Of a DNA stretch of 64,000 nucleotides, positions 46,117 to 56,290 are shown in pieces; positions within the stretch are counted from its first letter, which is position 1, and the number at the start of each line of letters is the position of its first letter. Source of the stretch: Cristatella mucedo (lineage: Eukaryota; Bryozoa; Phylactolaemata; Cristatellidae); NCBI GenBank assembly GCA_009760855.2, contig WPIO01000048.1:119501-183500 (forward strand), written 5' to 3'. Below the pieces are notes generated by a model. That model had not been told where the DNA came from. It saw only the letters and a list, made by a program, of their open reading frames with translations, and did no database searches. A program made the translations under genes and the position numbers.

Positions 46117-46477
46117 GCTAATGCCGGTCAGCGTACCAGCGCCTCGAAGAGAAACTGAAGCCACAGATACTGAAGAATACTAAAAACATGTAAGAATAGT
46201 AAATCTGGCTGACACTAAAACGTCACTTGTTCACTCGCTACAAACAGATGACCATGCGAAAGGGACGGCGGTCTGAGACCCGGAAGAGAGAACAGCTGAG
46301 AGAAACCAGTGACTCTAGCCCACAGAATGACTTGTATGAGCTGATAGAATGTTTTTTCGTCAATTTTGGTATAGCATTTGTATTCCATGTTCCAGAAATC
46401 ATTCCGACTTCGGAATGAGGGTTCAAAAAATGAATTTGTATAACTCAACTGACCATTATTGTTTCAAATTTGCCAGA

Positions 46478-46578
46478 TTGGCTGATCGGATCGCCCACCT
46501 GCAGGAATCGAACCCTCGACCTCGGTCCCGAGGTCGTGAAAGCAACCGCCTTACTTAGTGTGCCATCACGGCTCACCA
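46478..46578 (-). mobile_element. SINE family A, 3'-truncated
   Basis: Minus strand head GAGCCGTGATGGCACACTAAGTAAGG and B box AGGGTTCGATTCCTGC with the ACGACCTCGG/CCGAGGTCG inverted repeat between them. It stops after the GGTGGGCGATCC segment, and the tail is missing. Confidence 0.85.
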
Positions 46579-47117
46579 ATGTAATGTATCTCCGTCTGCA
46601 ACTCCACAAAGTCATAAAGACCACGTGGGTGTTACGCGGGAGAGTTTTGTATAGTGCACTCACAGCCTAAGCGGCTTTCGGTACGCATTCGGTAGCCAAC
46701 AGACTTCGTCTCACGCAACAAAGAGAAAGTGGCAAGCATAGCAGAGTCAGGAGAGCAGTTGAGGTAGTGAGTAGCATAGAAGTAGCAGTTCAGGACCGCT
46801 GAAAAGATGTGCCATAGTCGGCAGTTGGAGAGTAGTTGGCGTTGCGTAAGAATTGTGGAAGCGAGTTCCACAGTCTAGGACCTGCAGAGCTAAAGCTTCT
46901 GTCTCCAACTGTCTTTAAGCGGAGGAAATGGACAGCTAATTTATTGTCCACACAGGACCTGAGGGCGCGAACAGGCTGAAACTGATGCAGCAGTTCAGCT
47001 AGGTACGAAGGAGCCAAGCCGTGGCGGGCCTTGTGGGTCTGCGTAAGAACTTTGCTCTGTATCCCTTGCTCAATTGGTAACCATCCTAGCTCCTTCAGCA
47101 AAGGAGACACGTGCTCA
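46577..47117 (-). mobile_element. Second L2-like family, 3' fragment
   Basis: Minus strand copy of the family seen at 42.3-43.3 kb, from EHVSPLLKELGWLPIEQGIQ through GPRLWNSLPQFLR to the 3' end at 46,577. It is almost identical over its length, with one frameshift near 46,870-46,790. Its left edge abuts the SINE head. Its right edge is fused to LTR-element sequence. Confidence 0.92.
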
Positions 47118-47640
47118 GAAGCCAAGGCATAAAGTCCGGTCCGCCGTTGAACATTTCGCACCTCAGTATAAGCATCCCATCTGCACCGTAGAAGGTCTGG
47201 TACTCTTTTCGGCTCGAGTAAACCATTCTCTGCTACCAATTTTTACGTTACTATGTCTCCGGCTGCAGCAGCTCTAGTGGAGTCTCACGGAGACACGAAG
47301 ACGCGAGCGGGTGAACGCGAGAGCGGCGAACGGGACTCTTCTCTTTATTCCTCCAGCGGAGGTACGTACATGAGCTGCTAGGGGCTGATTCACCACAGAT
47401 AAGGGAGTGCATCCGCGGTGAGCCGCCGCGGTGGGCCGCGTGCCCACATCAAAGGCCGCACCGAGCCAACCGCCCAAACACCCACCCACATCAAAGGCTG
47501 CACCGAGCCAACCGCCCAACCACCCGCCGAGAGCAGCGGGGCACCACACATCAGTGGCCGAGAAGCAACATTACACAACATAACTCAATACACAATATTA
47601 CATTATACTCATACATATCCTCATTACAATACTCATTACA
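47118..47640 (-). mobile_element. LTR retrotransposon 5' end fragment
   Basis: On minus, the right-hand part (about 47,640-47,245) looks like an LTR: an AATAAA at about 47,345, a GC-rich stretch and a direct repeat of about 38 bp at 47,446-47,524. It is followed by a primer binding site at 47,238-47,221 and about 100 bp of leader. The leader then joins the LINE fragment at 47,117. No gag or pol follows. Confidence 0.6.
47221..47238 (-). other. Primer binding site for initiator tRNA-Met
   Basis: The minus-strand 18-mer TGGTAGCAGAGAATGGTT matches the complement of the 3' end of animal initiator tRNA-Met at 17 of 18 positions, including TGG for the CCA end. This is the usual primer of many Ty3/Gypsy and Copia elements. 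It fixes the strand and the LTR boundary just to its right. Confidence 0.75.
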
Positions 47641-48742
47641 CAACATTACTCAATACACAAGATTACTAAATACACTTCTGCAAGCCAAAGCAAAGACAGC
47701 ATTGTGCATAATCGCGGCTGCAAGTCACTAGTGCAAGATATGGCACCACTCGCAGCCGTTAGGCAGCAATTCAGTAAGCACTTTCGGGGCAATGTGACAG
47801 CCTCCATCCATTTATGGTACCAGGAACACGCTGCAGCGCGGTCAACGACTCGCGATAGTTTGCAAGGATCTTTGTATCTAATCCCGGCTTTTTAAGCGTC
47901 CGTCTAACGACGCAGATTTTAAGGACTTGGGTAGAACCCCGTTTTTCCAGAGAAGCATTAAAGATCTCGGTTATGGCCGGGCTAAATTAGTCTGCTAGTG
48001 AAGACCACTGAGATGATGGTACAGGAGACTTCAGGAGACGAGCTCTTTTTACCTTTAGACCTTATTAAGTAAAGTAGCCACAAGTAAAGTAGCCACATCG
48101 CATGCAGAAACCTCGGAAGCGTTTGAAAAAAGGTCGCATGCTGCGATTTAGCAATTGCTTTAGTCGGAGGGGGCTTTATGGCGGCACAAAGTGCACAATG
48201 TTTTCACTAAAGAAAGCTTATAAATTTTCGGAAGAGCCATTGATATCTGGGTTGCGACTTACTCATCGCTATGTTCGAATATTACATGGTAGTACTGTCA
48301 GAGCACTGTAAGGTAAAATTTACTAGATGCATCAATTACCCCCTCTACCAAATGTATACCAATAATTTGGTTTGGACCTAGAGGAGGGTATTACGGTATC
48401 TTCACCCAACTTTGCTCTGTCCCTGCAGATTTCAAACAAACAAAAAGTACTACTGATTCACTGCAGATATTTTTTTAATAGCCCGGTTATCGACTAAGAA
48501 TTACGTGACGGAAAGTATCCGGTGGAAAGTAGCCAGTGGCAGAGCTCAAACCCATGACTTCAGGCAGGCGCCTTCCAGGTCATCTCCTCTCCAGATCATG
48601 TTTCCTCCCTCCCCCCTCCCTTAAGACCTGGAGAGAAGTAGCTAAGGCGACGAATACAACGACGATATATACATACATCTCTCCCAGAGTTTGGCTTAAG
48701 TGCAAGCTACACTTGGAAGCTATAAAAGAATGAGCGACAACT
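47641..48742. other. No recognisable gene
   Basis: Starts with AC/AT-rich repeats (CATTACACAACATTACTCAATACACAA twice before 47,660). A decayed B-box-like GGGTTTGAGCTC lies on minus at about 48,550. Nothing coding is supported. Confidence 0.4.
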
Positions 48743-48895
48743 AGCCGAGCTGGATTGTTCCAGCGGTTACGGTGCTCGCCCCGGGGATTAAGGTCTGGCT
48801 GAGGTCGTGGGCTCGAGCACCGAGGCATATGTGAAGCGCCTGAATAGAGATTAATTTCTCTTGGGCGCTATGCAAATTAACTATACTCCTACTTT
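48743..48895 (+). mobile_element. SINE family B, best copy
   Basis: tRNA-like head (CCAGCGGTTACGGTGCTCGCC, then GTGGGCTCGAGCACC as the B-box region) followed by a tail GTGAAGCGCCTGAATAGAGATTAATTTCTCTTGGGCGCT and an AT-rich end. The tail has the same order of hairpin halves (AGCGCC ... AGAGA ... TCTCT ... GGCGCT) as the L2 3' end. Confidence 0.75.
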
Positions 48896-49157
48896 TGGTG
48901 TGGTATAAATTTGATTTATATCTATGCTCTATCAAATGCATTTCCCATTGGAGATAGAAGTAGCTGTCTTTCATTATTTATTACGAAACTATATATATAT
49001 AATATATATATAATTCTGTGATGACAGATAATCTACTCATTAAAAGAGGAATGTCTGTCATGACGCCAGACCACATGCAATTACATCGCGTAGCAAGATG
49101 GCACAGTTGTCCCCTTGGAAAAGACGTGCACTCATCAGCAAGGCCGAATAGTTTATG
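48896..49157. other. AT-rich spacer
   Basis: Contains an ATATATATATAATATATATATAAT run near 48,990. No gene is supported. Confidence 0.4.
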
Positions 49158-49386
49158 TGTATAGTTTGACATTCTCTAAGCGGCAGGTACGTAATACCAC
49201 ACATAACACCAAAGAGTTCTCAAAGGTGTTTACTCACACGGACGCCACAGCGGGCCAGGACACGACTGCACTGCCCGGTCCTCAACCTAACTCCCCGGGT
49301 CTTTGCCGCCCGTTACTTATATACCACTGTCATAAATCTCAACAGCCCATAATCCAATGACAGTATCATAATCTCAAATAAATGAA
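49158..49386 (-). mobile_element. 3' LTR of a short LTR retrotransposon
   Basis: Direct repeat of 50,793-51,020, about three quarters identical by eye. On minus it contains ATGACAGTGGTATATAAGTAACG, a TATA-box promoter motif shared by both copies, and it ends TACA. The purine run AAGGGGGAA lies immediately before its start and fits a polypurine tract. Confidence 0.7.
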
Positions 49387-50107
49387 TTCCCCCTTGATCT
49401 CAAGATCAAATAGGGCAACAACAAACCAGTGCATTACAACGGCGCAATAATAATATATGCCGCCCTGAACTGCCTTCTCATCTAGCACGACGCTAAGTAA
49501 CGGCCGCTCGGAGGAGACAAGTGAAACCTTTGCTAACTTGCCGGCTATGTAGGGCACAGGCTTTGCCGTATCGCCGAACCATACAGCTTTCCAACGCACC
49601 ACCAGTCTGCAATGCGGGACCAGTCTCTGCTACGCACGGGGCTTCCGGACATTCGCCCTAACGCCGGCCGCTGTTTTCTGAACTGCAACCGGTGTCGCCT
49701 CTCGCGTCGCCCGTGAGGCAGATGCCTCGAGCCTCGGCTCCTGTACGACTGCCTTTGCCAGCTCCGTCGGCCACTCCTGCGCCATCGCCTTTGGTCTCTC
49801 GGCGTGCGTACACCTGTTGGGCCTCCTCGACGGACGTCTCGCTCACGTCTTCTGCTGGCCCCTTGTGCGACTCCACCACCACAGCTCGGAAACCAAGGCG
49901 ATCACAATGTGCGCCACCGTCTGTTGCTGCCACTCCTCGGTGCTCACCTCCGACATGTTGGCAAGCATCTCGTGGGCCTTCTCGGCAAGCGTCTCGCCCA
50001 TCTCCGTAGCGGGTGCTTCTCGCACTTCCGCCGACGCTAACGCTTTGCTTCATGCCGCCGTCGTCTCCGAGACCATTGACGCCGACTCGCTGGCTACCGG
50101 CACTGTG
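49387..50107 (-). mobile_element. Internal region downstream of gag
   Basis: Minus strand. Ala/Glu/Thr-rich helical-looking segments (for example MGETLAEKAHEMLANMSEVS) occur in shifted frames. No protease, RT, RNase H or integrase motif is visible in this 0.7 kb. Confidence 0.5.
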
Positions 50108-50785
50108 TCACTCTCCACCGGCGCTTTGCCAACCACCGCCACCTCTCTTTTTCAGACAGAGCCTACTCTCTGAAGACGCTACCGTTGCTCTAACGGACGC
50201 AGTCGTCCTTGCACCGGATGCTGCCGTCTCTGTGCCGGATGCCTCCGCCCAGCTCGTGGACGCCGCCTCTGCGAGCTCTGACGCCGTCTCTGCCGCCGCC
50301 TCTGCGGGTTCCACCAGCATCTCTGCTGGTTCTGCCTTCGTCGCCCGGTACAGCGTTACCGACTGCTGCTGTCGCTTCCGGTCGCTCTTGTCGGCTTCTT
50401 CAGTCCGACCGGCGTTTACCAAATCCGAGCGCAGCAGTCGCGCTTTACCGGCCTCCACCTCCGGCCGCTTCTACGCTATCGCCTCCGCTTTCCTGGCACT
50501 CTGCAAGTCAGACCGCTGAAGCCTCTCCTTACTTTCAAGGCTTTCTAACACTCCCACAAGTGCTGCACGCAGTTGGGCATAGTCCTCTTGCACCGAGTCA
50601 GGAAGGGTCGCGGCGAACGTTAATGCACCGCCTGCCAGAAACATAAATATGAACATGTGCCACAAAGCTGGATCGACACATTTTTCATTAAGCCTTCGCT
50701 CCGAGTCGAGCAGCCAGATTACGAAGTCGTCCCGACGTAGTAGTAGTATTACAGCATCCTCTCCTGGCCTGGGCTACTCTGCCGA
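50108..50785 (-). mobile_element. gag-like ORF of the short LTR element
   Basis: Minus strand, about 225 codons, open except for one TAG at 50,473-50,471. The first 90 codons have the Ty3/Gypsy capsid N-terminal pattern: DDFVIWLLDSERRLN, then FLAGGALTFAATLPDSVQ, then EDYAQLRAALVG and SKERLQRSDL. An Ala/Glu-rich tail follows. No ATG is visible near the start of the frame. A gag alone can only move with helper pol from another element. Confidence 0.6.
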
Positions 50786-50792
50786 AATAGCT

Positions 50793-51020
50793 TGTAGTTT
50801 GACATTCATTAAGCGGCAGGTGCGCGATACCACACGGGCCATCGAAGCGGGCTCAAAGATGCTTATTCACACGGATGCCGCAGTGGGCCAGAACGCGACT
50901 GCCCGCTCAGCGTCCTCGACCTCACTCCCCGGGCCTCTACTGAACGTAACTTATATACCACTGTCATAAATCACAACAGGCTGTTGACCAATGACAGTAT
51001 CCTAATATCAAATAAACACA
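50793..51020 (-). mobile_element. 5' LTR of the short LTR retrotransposon
   Basis: 228 bp, TG...CA ends in plus sense (TGTAGTTTGAC ... AATAAACACA). On minus it starts TGTGTTTATTTGATATT and carries the same GTGGTATATAAGTTACG TATA motif as the other LTR. I did not find a convincing tRNA primer site just after it, nor a target-site duplication outside the pair. Confidence 0.7.
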
Positions 51021-52139
51021 ACGGGGAGACTGGAGAAAAGGTGAAAATTGAGACTTTATTTATTTCTTTAAAAATATACAAAACGGTTCTAAAACTTTCA
51101 CACGAGTCGATAATAAAAATATGCATACATTTTTCTGGCAGATTAGCACAAAATACCATAAAAAGAAGCTCACCTCTCCTTTTTAAGGACTGCATTTTGG
51201 CAATCTCCAGAGATTTCAATAGCGCATATGCTCTCAGTTTTATGTCTGGATTTTCTTCAGCAAAAATACATTAGCAATCATGGCTCTGCACTTGGATAAT
51301 GCAGGACCACTGATGGTCTACCTATAGCATTTGGTAAAAGCTATACAAACCCTAAGACTAGCAACAAGCATTCTTTTAGTAATCACAAAAACTACCGGCT
51401 GACATCAACAGCAGTCATAAACGTCAGGCCAGACAGCAAGGTGATAAACGACGGTCGCTACAGTTTGTGAGGTATGAGCTAAATATTCCAAATTATGTTA
51501 AGCATTGATAAAGAGCCAATGAATAATCAATTTGGCTCAATTTTCTTACTTAATTCAAAGTGAATCTGCTCCTAGAAATGACACGAGCAGAATAGTACAA
51601 AAGCTATACCAAGCTAAAGAAAACTTCGACTCCTCGCTTCACAGTGATAGCAGCTTGTATATTCGGTTTCATAGGCTGCAAAGTATTTTGGTAATGTTTA
51701 CGAAGAAAATAATGGGAAACTACGATAATAACCTGCCACAACCCTAGCTATCACTATAAAATCTAGCTACATTAAAACTGGTAGAAACAAAAGACTTTTT
51801 GAAGCAAGAATATCACTAGCTGTAAAGGCTAATACAATTCTGAATTCCATAAGCAATTTCAGGACGGCCCAACAATAAGCCAACAAGGAAAAATTCTGCA
51901 TCGTGTTGTCTGAATCTCAACTCAAACTAAAATCGAATAACAATAATTTTCCAGCCAAGCTACTGATTCAGTTCCAGGAGGAATTAATATGATTATGACC
52001 GAGCAAATAACTAGACGAGAAGCCAAGTAAGACATGCCCCTTGGCTTCAAGTGACCAAAATTAAGAATAATAAAGCTAATCATTTTAAACACGTATGGAA
52101 GAACCAACTCTCTTTCAAGGTACTTTATATATTCTTAAA
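51021..52139. other. AT-rich, no recognisable gene
   Basis: Contains an unrecognised 71-codon plus frame (51,532-51,747, with RIVQKLYQAKENFDSSLHSD). Several Lys/Asn-rich frames look random. Confidence 0.4.
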
Positions 52140-53762
52140 AGTACTGTAGTCTTTGAAAGTGCTCATATCTACGATCGGCCGTCTCCTTAAGTGCACCCAG
52201 GTTGGCTCCCTACCTAGCGATATTTGTGATGATCTAGCTGATCGCTTCTCTAGCTTTTTTGTCGAAAAGGTAAACGAGATCAGTAAGTTTATCCCTAGGG
52301 TGGCAGCAACCACTGGAATCCCGTCCCTCAATTTCATGCAGCACGTTAGTTTTAAAAATTCAAGAAGGCCACTAGTGACCTCATATTGACGTTGATGTCC
52401 AAATCCACGAACACAACTATTTCTCTAGACCCTATTCCCACTGTCCTATTATGATGCATAGATCTGCTGCTGCCATACATAACTAACATTATAAATAAGT
52501 CATTAGCTTCAGCTCATGTACCAGCACCATTCAAATGGTTTTAGTCTGGCCTCAACTTAAGAAAGCGACGCAAGACTAAGAGAACTTTAGCAGTTTCCGC
52601 CCAGTCGCCCTTCTTCTGTTCCTATTAAAGACACTGGAACGAGTCGTGGCAGACCAGCTGTAATCATATTTGAAACTACCAACCTAGCTAGGAAGTTCTA
52701 GTCTAGTTTTAGAGTTAATTACTCCACAGAGTCAGCATTGCTTCAGTTGTATAACGCCCTACGTGGAAATGCAGACTTAGGTAGTATAGTTGTGCTTGTT
52801 TCGCTCGTTATTTCAATAGCTTTTGATAATATCGATAACCAGTAGTTCACGAGCGCGTATCTACTCGTCAGGACATCACTGGCACTACACTGAAATGGAG
52901 CAGGTCATTTTTCAGTGGGTGACTCCAGAGTATTGAAGTTAACGGAAAAAGATCATCCGATAAATTACTGAAGTATGGGGTACCTCAGGGCTCTGTGATT
53001 GGTCCCATACTTTTCACGGTTTATGCTCTCCCTCTAACCAATGTGATTGCCAAGGACAATCTACGCTTGCACTTTCAATAGAGAGGCTTCAATGCAGACG
53101 ACACTCAGTTGTACCTTAGCTTTGATCCCTCCCAGCCCTCCAGCATGTCGAATTTTTTCAACTTCCGTGCTGCATGCATTGATGCCATCCACACACGGAT
53201 GGAAGCAATCTTTCTTACACTGGACGGTAGTAAGACCAAATTACTAGTTATGGGCAAGTGCGATTCAGAAATGGGAAAACTTAATGCCCGCAATCGGCTC
53301 TGCCATCAAATCTCCTGTTGAATCAGCACGAAATCTAGGTTTCTGTTCCAAAATGACCTTTCATTAGATGACCATATCAGCTCCACAGTCAATTCTGCTT
53401 ACTTTCAGCTATAAAATATTGCTAAAAATTGGGCTTGCTTAGACAGGGATAACACATCTAAATTGGTGCGTGCATTTATGTCATCCCGTCTTGGCTTCTG
53501 TAAACCACTGCTTGCTGGTATACTGTCCTGTGCAATCAGGCAATTACTGCTGGTATAAAACCCGGCAGCTAGGCTTGTCTGTCGTGAGCATTGCCATTAC
53601 CACATCAAGCTACTTCTTGCTGACCTGCACTGGCTCCCAGTCAAACAACGCATCAACTTCAAGGTTTGGTCGCCCACTTTTAGGTCCCTCTATTGCTCGG
53701 CTCCAGCCTACCTATCAGATCTGCTCCCCCACCAGGCTAAGCATCGTAGCACCCATTTTTCA
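52140..53762 (+). mobile_element. Old L2 copy, left part
   Basis: Plus strand. Pre-RT segment (SDICDDLADRFSSFFVEKVNEI, 52,220-52,285), RT fingers, palm remnants (SFDNIDN-like, QGSVIGPILFTVY at about 52,985-53,020), LYLSFDPSQPSSM (53,110), the DGSKTKLLVMGK region and C-terminus to the FSEC segment. Many stops. It is interrupted at 53,763 by a family 2 LINE. Confidence 0.88.
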
Positions 53763-54236
53763 GAATGTAATGCATCTCCGTCTGCAACTCCACAAAGCCA
53801 TAAAGACTATGTGGGTGTTACGCAGGAGAGTTTTGTATAGCGCACTCACAGCCTAAGCGGCTTTCGGTACGCATTCGGTAGCCAACAGACTTCGTCTCAC
53901 GAAACAACGAGAAAGTGGGGAGCATAGCAGACTCAGGAGAGCAGTTGAGGTAGTGAGTAGCATAGAAGTAGCAGCTCAGGACCGCTGAAAAGAATGAGCC
54001 AAAGTTGGCAGCAAAAGATTAGTTGGCGTTGCCTAAGAATTGTCGAAGCGGGTTCTACAATCTAGGACCTGCAGAGCTAAAGCTTCTGTCGGCAACGGTC
54101 TTTAAGTGGAGGAATGAAACAGCTAATTGATTGTCCAAATAGGACCTGAGAGTGCGATGAGGCTGAATCTGTTGCAGCAGTTCAGCTAGGTACCAAGGAG
54201 CCAAGCCATGGAGGGCTTTATGGGTAAGCGTAAGAA
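53763..54236 (-). mobile_element. Second L2-like family inserted in the old L2
   Basis: Minus strand, 474 bp. It has the same 3' end as the copy at 46.6 kb (plus-sense TGTAATGCATCTCCGTCTGC) and is 5'-truncated at LTHKALHGLAPWYLAELL. The old L2 resumes after it. A short AGAA occurs at both edges and may be a target-site duplication. Confidence 0.9.
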
Positions 54237-54652
54237 GAACCAAGTCGTTTACCTATACATCCCATGAACCTCAAATCATTTGATCGTTTGGAGAACGGGC
54301 TTTTAGTTCGTATGCTTCAATGCCTGGAACTCTCTTCCGCCTGGCGTAACGATATCTCAGAACTTGACTGCATTTAAAAAGAAACTAAAAACAGATATAA
54401 GTATCACAGCATTCAGTGAGTCCTTGTGATGTGCCCTTTGTGTGCCTATGCATGCTAACAATGTGCATGCTGCCACTAACCACATTCGCATGCTGACGTT
54501 AGTCACGACACCTTTAGCCATGTTATGCTTGCTGTCATTGAGCATGCTACCGCTAACCATTCGAGCTGTGCTTCCTATTCAGCAAATGTGAAGTGCTTAG
54601 AAAGAGATTGAGTTCTCTGGGGGATGGCTATAACAAATGTATTATTATTACT
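54237..54652 (+). mobile_element. Old L2 copy, right part with 3' tail
   Basis: Plus strand continuation of 52,140-53,762: NLKSFD-like segment, end of the ORF, 3' UTR and the terminal hairpin at 54,588-54,640 with an ATTATTATT end. Confidence 0.88.
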
Positions 54653-55435
54653 ACAGTACTTCATCAGTTTCGTAATATCTTATACAATTTTAGCATGCAG
54701 CAGTAGCACAAAAAGGACACTGAATATGCATGGGGCAAAGGCTGCCGGAAACAGGCGGCTTTAATTTGCCATGTAAATGGTTTTAAGTAACGATCAGCAG
54801 CGTGCTGCCATTGTTAGACCAAAAGCAACAGCTGTGGTTACCTACGAGCAGCTGGGTACAATATAGACAAGCTGTACTAAAAAGCAAACCTCCCAGCTAT
54901 TGCTCTGCCAGCGTAAAAGTTTTAGCAAAGTAGGAATGCATGAGTAAAAGCAGACCTCGGCCAGTAAATAGAGAGGCTTGCACTCATTTCGAAAGAGCTG
55001 CATGCCAGAAAATCCTTACCTGCACATAATACCACAACAGCCATTTAAGGATGTCGAGCAATGCTGTTCAGCATGCGAGCAGTAGACCTGGATCAGTCGA
55101 GGCAGCAAAGATCTCTGGTCGATTACTACAGTTGTATGCAATGGAATAAGCTCGGCGCTCAATTGCAATTAAAAACAAGAATGCATTCGTAAAATACACA
55201 GGAATTCAAGTTGAGCATCTAAGTGCCATTTTAAGCCAATTCTTTGAGCCTCGCCTCAAGAGCTGAAAAGCTAAAGAGCCGAGAGTCTTGATTGCTCAAT
55301 CGGCCTACAGCAATGGCCCACTAAGCAGAGGCTTCAGAGTTAATCAACAGCTCCTCTCTATATGGCAGAAGATACGTTTTTATTTTTCTGAGTGAGCGAC
55401 TTGCAATGCACAACCGGTTAATGGGTAATAGTTGG
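54653..55435. other. No recognisable gene
   Basis: Nothing supported. Confidence 0.4.
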
Positions 55436-55625
55436 TGAGCCGTGATGGCCCACTAGATAAGGTGGTTGCTTTCACGACCTCGGTCCCGAGGTCGTGGGTT
55501 CGATTCCTGAGGTGTCCGATCCTTTATCGCAACTGCAAGCGGTGGCGATAGCCGTTAAGGCTCTTCTGTCACTATACAAAAAGAGGCGGTTTCGTCAGCA
55601 AGGATTTATTTTATTTATTTATTTT
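55436..55625 (+). mobile_element. tRNA-derived SINE family A
   Basis: Complete copy: GAGCCGTGATGGCCCACTAGATAAGG head, perfect ACGACCTCGG-TC-CCGAGGTCGT inverted repeat, B box GGGTTCGATTCCTG, second hairpin, CACTATACAAAAAGAGGCGGTTT and an ATTTATTTTATTT tail. Confidence 0.92.
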
Positions 55626-55947
55626 GCAGCCCAGTAGCACGATACTCTAGATGAATGCATTGTACAGGCTATATTTCAAGCCGTACCGTTTCCAGTGACA
55701 ACCCTTTATGAGCTGTAAACGAGTAGCATAACTCTGCAGCACATATCGTTATGGCTACAGCTGTGTGGCTAAAACACTATGCCGCATACCGCCCTCCTGC
55801 GTTCTTAAAAATGCAGTACAAGTATACGAGTCCGTCTGCAGTAAAAATATTTCTCTAATGCACCCTCGGGACGGTCAAGCCTTTTGACTGACCAGATTTT
55901 TCACAATAGCCAGTTCCCAATGCTGTGACAGTGACGATCGAGCTTAC
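55626..55947. other. No recognisable gene
   Basis: Spacer between the SINE and a possible exon; nothing else seen. Confidence 0.4.
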
Positions 55948-56097
55948 CTAATAGATTGACGACTGCTCGCAGAATCTTGGACAACGAGCCGCTCGCGAGA
56001 GGCTGAAGGGTAGCTGGACGTGAAGGTCGCTAGCCAGCCTAGCAGCAGTATAGGTGGCCAAGACAGGCTCCTTCGTGCTGCTGCTGCTGCCTCCGCC
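55948..56097 (-). CDS. Possible internal exon with hydrophobic segment
   Basis: Minus strand. A good acceptor (TTTATTTCAG|G) at 56,098 and a good donor (ATTAG|GTAAGC) at 55,947 bound exactly 150 bp that is open throughout one frame. It has an Ala run (from a GCA repeat) and a hydrophobic stretch (WPPILLLGWLATFT). No ATG lies in this frame, so it would be internal. The acceptor sits 14 bp from a SINE head, so it may be fortuitous. No family was recognised. Confidence 0.25.
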   Translation of the reverse strand, partial: GGGSSSSTKEPVLATYTAARLASDLHVQLPFSLSRAARCPRFCEQSSIY

Positions 56098-56111
56098 CTG
56101 AAATAAACATT

Positions 56112-56290
56112 AAGCCGTGATGGCACACTCGGTAAGGCAGTTGCTTTCATGACCTCGGTCCTGAGGTCGTGGGTTCGATTCCTGAGGTGGGCGATCCTTT
56201 ATCACCACTGCAAGCGGTGGTGATAGCCATCAAGGCTCTTCTGTCGCTATACAAAAAGAGGCTGTTTAAGCAGCTAGGATTATTATTATA
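56112..56290 (+). mobile_element. tRNA-derived SINE family A, cleanest copy
   Basis: AAGCCGTGATGGCACACTCGG head, B box GGGTTCGATTCCTG, the ATCACCACTG-CAAG-CGGTGGTGAT hairpin, CGCTATACAAAAAGAGGCTG and an ATTATTATTATAA tail. The ATT tail resembles that of the L2 family. Confidence 0.93.

Noticed and set aside
46487-46578. Possible tRNA gene on minus
   Set aside because: It has A and B boxes but the long inverted repeat and shared body identify it as SINE family A, not a tRNA with a cloverleaf.
49692-50646. Plus-strand Ala/Ser/Pro-rich frames of up to 168 codons
   Set aside because: They are antisense shadows of the gag-like ORF of the short LTR element. The minus frame has the capsid pattern and LTR context.
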